A DNA stretch of 60,751 nucleotides, from the IMG/VR virus record IMGVR_UViG_3300047552_001108, positions 1 to 60,751 of that record. The stretch is one strand, 5' to 3'. Below are positions 53,617 to 60,751 of this stretch, piece by piece. Every line of letters starts with the position of its first letter. Positions within the stretch are counted from its first letter, which is position 1. The notes beneath the pieces are model-generated. The model did not search any database and was not told the DNA's origin. It saw only the letters and a program-made list of their open reading frames with translations. Source of the stretch: a virus. Position numbers and translations under genes: made by a program.

Positions 53617-56600
53617 AATGTTCCACCTGGGCTTTGAGATCGACACCCGCCCGCTGGCGCAGGTTTCGACCGATGCCGCCAAGGCGGTCGACGCGGTGAG
53701 CAAACTCGGCGAGGCCGAGCGAAAGCTCAACACCGAGAACCAGAAGACCGCTGACACCCAGCGGAAAGTCAACGAGGAAACCGCCAAGGGCACCAAGGTC
53801 ACTGGCGAGAATGCGAAGGCAACCGAAGAGGCCGCCAAGGCAAAGCGCCAAGCGGCCGATTCCACTGCCTCGTTCGAAGAGAAGCTCAAGACGGTTTCCG
53901 GCAGCCTGCGGGTCAATCAGCAAGACCTTCAGGGACTCGCCGCCATGCTGCGCGGTCAATCTGGCCTCGTCGGGGGCCTGGAAGGGGCCTCTGGGGCGCT
54001 CACGCGCATGGTTGGGGTGTTGGGTCCAGTTGGCGTCGCAATCGGCGCTGTGGCCGTTGGTGCGGGCGTTGCGGCGGTCGGCTTCCAGAAGTTGGTTACC
54101 CCATTGGCCGAGGCCCAGGATCAGGCCGCCCTGTTCACGGCGCGGATGCAGAACGCCCTGGGGTCGTCGTCGGCGGCTGCCGACACCATGAAGCAGTTGT
54201 ACGAGGCCACGCAAAAGACCGGCCTCGGGTTCCGAGACACTGCGGACGCGTTCTTGCGGATCGCTCGCAACGGTGATCGCCTGGGCGCCACCACCGAGCA
54301 GTTGCTGCAGTTGACGGACACGATCCAGAAGCTCGGCGCGGTTTCCGGTGCATCACGGGGCGAAATCGGCAGCGGCATGCTGCAGCTTTCGCAGGCCCTG
54401 GCCGCCGGCAAGCTCAACGGCGATGAACTGCGCTCGATCATGGAGAACATGCCCGCGCTGGCGAAGGCTATCGCCGATGGCCTCGGGGTTGGAGTGGGCC
54501 AGATGCGGGCTATGGGTGCTGCGGGCGAGTTGACCAGCAGCAAGGTGTTCACCGCCATCCTGAAGGCCAGCGAACAGGCCAACAGGGAGTTCGCTTCGCT
54601 GCCGGAAACGATGGAGCGTGCCAACCAGCGGAGCATCGATGCTTGGGACAACCTGCTGGCGACGATGGGCGAGCGGTGGAACGCAAGCAGCATGGTCCGT
54701 GGGGTCAAAAACTGGTTCACGGACCTCATCAACGGCACCGCCAAGGCCATCGAGCAGGCCCCGATGGTGGACCGCATCGCCCAACTGCAGGCGCAGCGCA
54801 ATGCCTTCGCTGCGAACCCGCTTATGTTCGGCGGGGACGTCTCGGGACGCATCAAGCAAATCGACCAAGAGATCGTGGCGCTGCGGGCCAACCTTCTGTT
54901 GCAGCAGCAGCAGAAAGAGGTGGCCGACCGCAGCGCGGAGGAAAAGCGCCTCAAGGCGCCGGTTCTTTCTGCGGCTGAACTTGGATCGAACGATTACGAC
55001 GACTACAGCAAGAAGCTGAAGAAGGCCACCGAGGACGCAGACCGTCTCCAGAAGGCGCTCGATGACGTTCGCACCAACTCTGTGTTCACGCAGGGGGAAC
55101 GAGACACCCTGATCCCGGCGCTCTCCCGGCAGCTTGGCATCGCCAGGGCGGAACTCGACGGGATGGTCGCCGGCCTGGAGAAGGTTCGCCGCGACCTGAG
55201 CGACAGCCGATTGGCAAGCCTGATTGGCGGCGGCGGTGGCGGCACCGGCATCGTCGCGCAAGCGCAGCAGCAGTTGCGTCAGGCCCGCGAGAAGGGCCTG
55301 GGCGGCAGCCTGCAAGACTTCATCGGCGTCGGTATTGCCGGTGCCGTGGACAAGGGTGGCGACCAGATCGCGGCCCTGATGCGTCAGGTCGAGTCTCAGC
55401 GCACCCTTGCGGCTGCCGTCGGGCAGTCGCGCTCGGCCGTGGTCGAGTTGGAGGTGGCGAACGATGTCTTGTCCAAGCGCTTCGACCTGTTCGGGAAGCT
55501 GACCGGGCCGGCTATCACGCAGTTCCTCAAGCAGTACGAGGCTGCGTTGCGGCAGAGCAAGGCGGCGGCGGACGACCTCGCCAACGCTCAGGCACGCCTG
55601 GGGCTGCGTGACCAGATCGACGCCGCACGCGCATCACTGGACAACGTAGGCAACCCGTATGCCGGACGGTTGGCAGCGAACGAACTACGTGCAGGGATCG
55701 CGGCGCGGCGCGACCCGGTGCAGGCTCAACTGCAGCGGGATCTGTTCGGCATCCAAGAGCAGACCAACGCCCGCAATCAGATCGACACTGCCGACCGCAA
55801 CGCGCAGTTCAACCGTTCGGTGATCGGCATGTCGCCGGCCGCCGTGCGCGACGCAGAACTGGCCCGCCGGATCGCTGATGCCCAACGCAACGCAGCACCC
55901 GATCAGCGCGACGCCATTGGGGCCGCCATTCGTGGCGAGGACGCTTCCAGCCGCGCCCGTGAGTACGACGCCCAGGAACAGGCGCTGCAGCGGCAAATGA
56001 AGCTGCTGCAGGACCGCAAAGCGCTCATGGGCCTGATGCCCGACGAGTACCGGGTGCAGAACGCCTTGCTGGAGAAGCGGAACCAGTTGGAGCAGGCCGG
56101 CGCCCCCAAGGAGGTGATCGACCGCCAGTTGCAGATCACCGAGTTGCTCGAACGGCAGACCATCGCCTACGAGAAGCAGAAGCGCGGCATCGACGGCATC
56201 GTCAACGCCTTCGTGAAGGTCGGCGACGGTATTGAGATGGCCTTCCGCGATTCCATCGAGAAGGGCCTGGGCGACGGCACCCGCGCCGGCCTGCGCCAGT
56301 TCGAGTACAGCTTCCGCAGCGCCATTCGCAAGATGGGCGCCGAGTTGACCTACGAGATCGGCGTGCGCCCGTTCGTCGAGATGATGCGAAACATGGCCCA
56401 AGCGCTCGGCAACCGGCTGATCGCTTCGCTGTTTGGATCGCTCGGCGGCGGCAGCATGCCGACCATGTCGGGCACGCCGTCCATCTCCAACTTCGCTGCG
56501 CTCGGCATGGGGTTCGATACAGGTGGTGTGCGCCGCTTCGCCACCGGCGGTGCGTTCACGAACAGCATCGTGGACTCGCCGACCATGTTCGCGTTCGCCA

Positions 56601-56902
56601 AGGGTGGTGCGCTTGGCCTAATGGGTGAGGCTGGCCCCGAGGCGATCATGCCCCTCAAGCGTGGCAGCGACGGTTCGCTCGGCGTGCGTGCGACGGGTGG
56701 CGACGTGCAGGTGGTCATCAACGACATGCGCCAAAGCACCGAGGCGCCGCCGATTCAGGTTGCCGAGTCGCGTGGGCCGGACAATCGGCGAGTGCTGCAG
56801 ATCATGGTGCGAGACGAGGTTCGTCGCGTCGTGCGCAGCGGTGAACTGGACACCGAGATGTTCAGCAACTTCGGGGTTTCGCGCTCCGTGGCGAGGAAGT
56901 AA
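53609..56902 (+). CDS. Tape measure protein
   Basis: 1,097 residues. Long coiled coil (~30-100), then the tape-measure N-terminal domain (A-L-G-S-S-S-A-A-A-D, F-R-D-T-A-D-A-F-L-R-I-A, G-A-V-S-G-A-S-R-G-E-I-G-S-G-M-L-Q-L-S-Q-A-L-A-A-G-K-L-N-G-D-E-L), a hydrophobic stretch ~130-165, more coiled coil, and a C-terminal Gly-rich end (G-G-A-L-G-L-M-G-E-A-G-P-E-A-I-M-P-L). It sets tail length and helps DNA entry. Overlaps the T extension by 8 bases. Confidence 0.93.
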   Translation: MAEMFHLGFEIDTRPLAQVSTDAAKAVDAVSKLGEAERKLNTENQKTADTQRKVNEETAKGTKVTGENAKATEEAAKAKRQAADSTASFEEKLKTVSGSLRVNQQDLQGLAAMLRGQSGLVGGLEGASGALTRMVGVLGPVGVAIGAVAVGAGVAAVGFQKLVTPLAEAQDQAALFTARMQNALGSSSAAADTMKQLYEATQKTGLGFRDTADAFLRIARNGDRLGATTEQLLQLTDTIQKLGAVSGASRGEIGSGMLQLSQALAAGKLNGDELRSIMENMPALAKAIADGLGVGVGQMRAMGAAGELTSSKVFTAILKASEQANREFASLPETMERANQRSIDAWDNLLATMGERWNASSMVRGVKNWFTDLINGTAKAIEQAPMVDRIAQLQAQRNAFAANPLMFGGDVSGRIKQIDQEIVALRANLLLQQQQKEVADRSAEEKRLKAPVLSAAELGSNDYDDYSKKLKKATEDADRLQKALDDVRTNSVFTQGERDTLIPALSRQLGIARAELDGMVAGLEKVRRDLSDSRLASLIGGGGGGTGIVAQAQQQLRQAREKGLGGSLQDFIGVGIAGAVDKGGDQIAALMRQVESQRTLAAAVGQSRSAVVELEVANDVLSKRFDLFGKLTGPAITQFLKQYEAALRQSKAAADDLANAQARLGLRDQIDAARASLDNVGNPYAGRLAANELRAGIAARRDPVQAQLQRDLFGIQEQTNARNQIDTADRNAQFNRSVIGMSPAAVRDAELARRIADAQRNAAPDQRDAIGAAIRGEDASSRAREYDAQEQALQRQMKLLQDRKALMGLMPDEYRVQNALLEKRNQLEQAGAPKEVIDRQLQITELLERQTIAYEKQKRGIDGIVNAFVKVGDGIEMAFRDSIEKGLGDGTRAGLRQFEYSFRSAIRKMGAELTYEIGVRPFVEMMRNMAQALGNRLIASLFGSLGGGSMPTMSGTPSISNFAALGMGFDTGGVRRFATGGAFTNSIVDSPTMFAFAKGGALGLMGEAGPEAIMPLKRGSDGSLGVRATGGDVQVVINDMRQSTEAPPIQVAESRGPDNRRVLQIMVRDEVRRVVRSGELDTEMFSNFGVSRSVARK

Positions 56903-57253
56903 ATGCCTGCATGGCCTTCAACACTGCCGGCCTACGTTCAGGAGGGCGGCTACCAAGAGCGGTTTCAGGACCAGAAGCTGGAGTCCAGTATGGACACCGG
57001 CCCCGCGAAGCTGCGCCGTCGGTTCACCAAGCAGATCCGGTTCATCGGCGTGCAGATGCTGATGACAGAGTCCCAGGTCACGGACTTCGAGGCGTTCTAC
57101 TTCACGACGCTCAAGGGCGGGGTGCTCCCGTTCGATTGGGTCCACCCGCGCACCCGGTCCGCCACCACGTTCCGGTTCCGCAATCCATCGCCGACCTATG
57201 GCGTGACGGGCGGGGTCAACGTGCTGGTCAATTTCACGCTTGAGGTGGTCTGA
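56903..57253 (+). CDS. Minor tail protein, lambda M-like
   Basis: 116 residues. W-P-S-T-L-P-A-Y-V-Q-E-G-G-Y, F-T-K-Q-I-R, F-E-A-F-Y, G-V-L-P-F-D-W-V-H-P. Position after the tape measure and beta-rich character match small tail-tip proteins of the M/distal-tail type. Confidence 0.75.
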   Translation: MPAWPSTLPAYVQEGGYQERFQDQKLESSMDTGPAKLRRRFTKQIRFIGVQMLMTESQVTDFEAFYFTTLKGGVLPFDWVHPRTRSATTFRFRNPSPTYGVTGGVNVLVNFTLEVV

Positions 57254-57720
57254 TGCCGCGCTCACTTTCGAACACGGCCCTGGCGTCGCTCCAGGCGCAG
57301 CAGACCGGCGAGGTTTGGCTTGTGCTGCTGACCATTACCAACCCGGGCGCTGCCACGATTCGCGTGGTCAACAACACCGAGGACGTCGTCAGCCGGGGCG
57401 CGACGTTCCAGGCTTTCCCGTTCGAGATTGAGTTACCTGGGGAAGATCCCGACAGCCCGTCGAGTGCTCGGCTGCGGATCGACAACGTCGACAAGCGCAT
57501 CGTTGAGGCCGTTCGCTCCATCGTCAGCCCGCCGCTGATCACCATCGAAGTGGTGCTCGCAAGCCAGCCCGACACGGTGGAAATCGCCTACTCGAACCTG
57601 ACGATGCGGTCGGTGGAGTACGACGCCGAGAGTGTGCGTGGCGAGTTGACCTTCGAGTCGATCTACAGCGAACCCGTGACGCTGACGATCACCCCCAACC
57701 GATTCCCCGGGCTGTTCTGA
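57253..57720 (+). CDS. Minor tail protein, DUF1833-like (lambda L-like)
   Basis: 155 residues, one-base overlap upstream. A-T-I-R-V-V-N-N-T-E-D-V-V-S-R-G, F-P-F-E-I-E-L-P, A-R-L-R-I-D-N-V-D, and R-F-P-G-L-F at the end are DUF1833 boxes. Tail tip component. Confidence 0.78.
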   Translation: MPRSLSNTALASLQAQQTGEVWLVLLTITNPGAATIRVVNNTEDVVSRGATFQAFPFEIELPGEDPDSPSSARLRIDNVDKRIVEAVRSIVSPPLITIEVVLASQPDTVEIAYSNLTMRSVEYDAESVRGELTFESIYSEPVTLTITPNRFPGLF

Positions 57721-58139
57721 TGTTGCCATCCGTGCCGGCCTGGGTTCAGGAGTACGTCGGCATCCCGTACCGGCCGCTTGGCCGTGACCGCAGCGGATGT
57801 GATTGCTGGGGCCTGCTCGCGATGGTGTGGCGAGAGCAGTTCGGCCGCGATCTGCCGGCCTATTCGCACGAGCGGTGGACGGATGCGGCCGACCCCAGGA
57901 CCGTCGCCACAGGCGCGACAGAATACGCATCGCAATTCGTGCCCGTTGCTCTCGGCCAAGAGGCCCTGGGCGACGGGGTGCTTCTCAGGATGAGGGGACA
58001 CCCCCTCCATGTCGGTCTGGTGCTTGCGCCCGGGTGGATGCTTCACACGCATGAGTCGGCGGATTCGTGCGTGGAATCCTACGAGCGGTTCATCTGGAAG
58101 CACCGCGTGATCGGCATCTATCGGTACAGCCATGCTTGA
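57720..58139 (+). CDS. Tail-tip NlpC/P60 peptidase (lambda K-like)
   Basis: 139 residues, one-base overlap upstream. Active cysteine C29 in C-D-C-W-G-L, histidine H97 in H-V-G-L-V, and a further His in M-L-H-T-H. NlpC/P60 enzymes cut peptide bonds in murein. In the tail they are thought to open the wall for DNA delivery. Overlaps the J start by 8 bases. Confidence 0.88.
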   Translation: MLPSVPAWVQEYVGIPYRPLGRDRSGCDCWGLLAMVWREQFGRDLPAYSHERWTDAADPRTVATGATEYASQFVPVALGQEALGDGVLLRMRGHPLHVGLVLAPGWMLHTHESADSCVESYERFIWKHRVIGIYRYSHA

Positions 58140-60751
58140 CGACAACACCCAGCCGAACTCCGAACTGACGCCGGTTGCCAAGCCGCTGGTCGCCTATCAG
58201 GCCCACGCGTTCTCGTCCTTCACCAAGTTCGCCCAGGCCCCACAAGGCGGCACGGTCGCCGAGATCGTGGCGTCGCTTGAGTTCCCGTCCGACTACGACG
58301 GCTACGTCCATGTGTGGCTCAACGATCTGCCGCTGGACCGCGAGGATTGGGGCCATGTGATCCCTGCCGACGGCCAGATGATCTACGTTCGGGTGGTCCC
58401 GCAAGGCGGTGGCGGCAAGGACGTGCTGCGCGTCGTGGCTTCGATTGCCATCGCGGTGGTGGCAGTTGCCACGGGCAACTATTGGGCCGCTCAACTCGGG
58501 TTCGAGGGCTTCGCTGCGACGGCCGCATCGGCGGCCATCGCTGCTGGCATCACCATCGTCGGGAACATGGCGCTCAACGCGCTGATCCCGCCGCCCAAGC
58601 TGGAACTGGACTTCGGCAACGGCCTGGGGTCGCAGAAGAACCAACTCACCGGGTCGTCGAACCGCTTTGCACCCTACGCGCCGATCCCGCGCATCTTTGG
58701 CAAGCGCCGCGTGTACCCGCTGCTGGCGGGCCGCCCTTACTCCGAAACGCAGGGTGACAACGAGTACCTGCGCATGGCGCTGCTCGTCGGGTGGGGGCCG
58801 CTGCGCATCTCCGACATCCGCATCGGTGAAACGCCGATCACTTCGTTTGCCGAGGTGGAGTTCGAGGTGCGCGAAGGGTGGGCCAACGACAACCCGCTGA
58901 CCCTCTACACCAGCACCATCACCGAGTCGTCGTACTCGATCCTGCTTGCGCCTTCGACGGCGAACATCCGCACCTCCGAGGCGGGCGTCACTGAACTCAG
59001 CGTGGACGTGACCGCGCCCTCTGGCCTTGCCAAGTTCGAGAACGACGGCAAGCGCACCTCCATCGATGTGGACGTTGAGGTCCGCTATTCGGTGGCCGGC
59101 GCCAACAACTGGCAGACGCCGACGTGGCTTAACTCATCCGACCCGGGCCTGGACGTGAGCGGCCGCATTCGCCTGAGTGGCGCCGACACATCGGCCATCC
59201 GCCGCACGGGGCGCTTCTCGGTGCCGGCCGGCCAATACGACGTCCGGCTCACTCGCACCACCAGCGAGTACGACACCACGCGGCATGTGCAGGAGGTCCG
59301 GTGGACTGTGATGCGCAACGTTCGCCCGTCGTATCCGGTCCAGCAGGGTGGCGTGGCGCTCATTGCCTTCCGCATGAAGGCCACCGGGCAATTGAACGGC
59401 ATCCCGCAGCAGATCAGCTGCCTTGCCGAGTCGTACCTGCCGGTCTACAACGGGGCCGCTTGGTCATTCCAGATCACGCGCAACCCGGCCTGGGCCTTTG
59501 CCGATGTTCTGCGCCGTCGGGGTGGGCAGACCTATCTGCCTGATGAACGGATCGATCTGGCGACCCTTCAAGCCTGGGCCACGGCCTGCGATGCCACGGC
59601 ACCAAACGCCTCCGAGCCTTACTGGACCTTCGACGGTGTGATTGAGGGCGGCGGCGTGTTCCAAGTGCTGCGCCAGATTGCTTCGAGCGCCCGAGCGAAC
59701 TACACGGTGCGCGACGGCAAGCACTCCGTGGTTCGGGACATTCAGCAGACCATCCCGATCCAGCACATCACGCCGCGCAACAGCTTCGGCTACAGCGGCA
59801 CCAAGGTGTTCCTAGACTACCCGCACGCCCTGCGGGTGGTGTTCGTCAACGCGGCCAAGAACTACGAAGAGGACGAGCGGATCGTCTACGACGACGGCTA
59901 CAACGCTGGCAACGCCACCAAGTTCGAAACTCTGGACTTGTACGGCTGCACCTCGGCCACCCAGGCATATCGTGAGGGCCGGTACTTCCTGGCGGTGGCC
60001 CGCCTGCGCCCCGAGACGCACGTTGTCTCGATGGACATCGAGAACCTGCGCTGCACCATCGGCGACCTCGTGCAGTTCCAGCACGACGTGGTTTCCATCG
60101 GCATCGCGACAGCCCGGATCGTGTCGGTCGCTGGCTCCGTGATCACGCTCGATCAGGAGATGACGTGCGACGCCGGGACAACCTACGCCCTGCGTGTTCG
60201 AACGGCCACCGGGGATTCGGTGGTGGTTTCCTTGTCGTCTCCGGGGAGCACCACCACGGCGACCTTCACCGCCACGAGTTCGACGCTGGCGATTGGTGTT
60301 GGCGATCTCGCCATGTTCGGCGTGTCCACGAGCATCTCCGCTTCGATGATCGTCAAGAAGATCGAGCCGGGGCCGGACTTCACGGCCAAGCTCTATCTGG
60401 TCGACGCGCAGAGTGGGGTCTACACGGCCGACACGGGAGCGATCCCGGCCTTCAATTCGAACATCACCAACACCACGCCGCCGGAGGAGCGGCGGCCCGA
60501 CACGCCGTCGATCCTTTCGCTGCGCTCGGACGATTCGGCAGCCATGATCCTGGCCGACGGCACCGTTCAGGTTCGCATCGCGGTGACCCTGGCGGCGCCA
60601 ACTTCCAGCCTTGTGCCGGTGGATGCCTACGACGTGCAGTGGCGCGTTTCCGGCGCGGTGAACTGGATCGAGCAGCGCTTTGCGCGCGGCACGCCGATCT
60701 TCTTGTCCCCGGTGCAAGAGGGCGTCACCACGAGGTGCGCGTCCGGGCCGT
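58132..60751 (+). CDS. J: Tail tip protein J (host specificity), N-terminal part; continues at base 1
   Basis: N-terminal ~820 residues. A hydrophobic Ala-rich segment lies at ~100-150. Then comes the J core: N-R-F-A-P-Y-A-P-I-P-R-I-F-G-K-R-R-V-Y-P, L-V-G-W-G-P-L-R-I-S-D-I-R-I-G-E-T-P, V-R-W-T-V-M-R-N-V-R-P, A-W-A-F-A-D-V-L-R, and a tail-hub-like domain with D-I-E-N-L-R-C-T-I-G-D-L-V. At 60728 the second copy of the redundant end lacks one C of CCC present at 124-126, which shifts the frame for the last 24 bases. The first copy carries the correct frame. Confidence 0.9.
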   Translation, partial: MLDDNTQPNSELTPVAKPLVAYQAHAFSSFTKFAQAPQGGTVAEIVASLEFPSDYDGYVHVWLNDLPLDREDWGHVIPADGQMIYVRVVPQGGGGKDVLRVVASIAIAVVAVATGNYWAAQLGFEGFAATAASAAIAAGITIVGNMALNALIPPPKLELDFGNGLGSQKNQLTGSSNRFAPYAPIPRIFGKRRVYPLLAGRPYSETQGDNEYLRMALLVGWGPLRISDIRIGETPITSFAEVEFEVREGWANDNPLTLYTSTITESSYSILLAPSTANIRTSEAGVTELSVDVTAPSGLAKFENDGKRTSIDVDVEVRYSVAGANNWQTPTWLNSSDPGLDVSGRIRLSGADTSAIRRTGRFSVPAGQYDVRLTRTTSEYDTTRHVQEVRWTVMRNVRPSYPVQQGGVALIAFRMKATGQLNGIPQQISCLAESYLPVYNGAAWSFQITRNPAWAFADVLRRRGGQTYLPDERIDLATLQAWATACDATAPNASEPYWTFDGVIEGGGVFQVLRQIASSARANYTVRDGKHSVVRDIQQTIPIQHITPRNSFGYSGTKVFLDYPHALRVVFVNAAKNYEEDERIVYDDGYNAGNATKFETLDLYGCTSATQAYREGRYFLAVARLRPETHVVSMDIENLRCTIGDLVQFQHDVVSIGIATARIVSVAGSVITLDQEMTCDAGTTYALRVRTATGDSVVVSLSSPGSTTTATFTATSSTLAIGVGDLAMFGVSTSISASMIVKKIEPGPDFTAKLYLVDAQSGVYTADTGAIPAFNSNITNTTPPEERRPDTPSILSLRSDDSAAMILADGTVQVRIAVTLAAPTSSLVPVDAYDVQWRVSGAVNWIEQRFARGTPIFLSPVQEGVTTRCASGP
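60604..60751 (+). repeat. Terminal duplicate of bases 1-149
   Basis: Identical to 1-149 except for one missing C in a CCC run. Probably an assembly overlap of a circular or circularly permuted genome. Confidence 0.9.

Overview
The window is the complete, circularised genome of a temperate tailed phage (Caudoviricetes). Its gene set is that of a siphovirus with a long flexible tail: tube protein, G/GT-type assembly chaperones, an 1,097-residue tape measure, an NlpC/P60 tail peptidase and a J-type tip protein, with no sheath gene. Bases 1-149 recur at 60604-60751 with one base missing in the second copy, so the record is a circular molecule of about 60.6 kb cut inside the tip-protein gene. Composition is high-GC. 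Next to the integrase lies a 50-base copy of the 3' part of a tRNA-Pro(GGG) gene, which marks the attachment site. Composition and gene families suggest a betaproteobacterial (Burkholderiales-like) host; this is inference.

Layout: 58132 to the end and on through 1-3333 is the tip protein, followed by a small accessory protein (3338) and a dNMP kinase (3679). 4234-4463 holds a terminator and attP. 4464-13018 is one leftward block: integrase, small conserved phage proteins, a MazG-like protein, DUF2303, SSB, an HTH protein, RecT and YqaJ exonuclease. 13149-13799 is a CI-like repressor. 13865-16921 is rightward: DUF1064, a YdaU-type replication protein, a zinc-ribbon protein and a TOPRIM/helicase. 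17043-21501 is a leftward accessory block ending in DUF932. 21791-23119 is a ParB-like/DNA methyltransferase fusion, facing a leftward five-gene block (23103-24544). 24633-35969 runs rightward: terminase, portal, tail-fibre proteins, then holin, endolysin and Rz/Rz1. 35977-39348 is a leftward block of 13 small genes. 39453-60751 is rightward: head morphogenesis, a giant multidomain protein, protease, scaffold, decoration, capsid, connectors and tail.

Two things stand out. First, a 16-bp inverted repeat (TRTCAY-N4-GTGAYA) occurs at five control regions (13.05, 14.26, 21.57, 24.56 and 39.38 kb) in fixed positions relative to recognisable promoters. At three divergent regions sites are exactly 52 bp apart, and at the recombination promoter they are exactly 32 bp apart. 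This looks like a phage-wide operator network, probably for the repressor at 13149. Second, the 1,436-residue protein at 41854-46164 combines a Nudix domain, a HipA-like kinase-like domain, a WGR domain, about four helical repeats and a C-terminal ADP-ribosyltransferase-like domain, inside the head operon.

Inferred life cycle: integration into host tRNA-Pro; repressor control of the recombination, replication and accessory operons; replication through the YdaU protein, primase-helicase, SSB and RecT/exonuclease; packaging by the terminase; lysis by holin, SAR-type endolysin and spanins.
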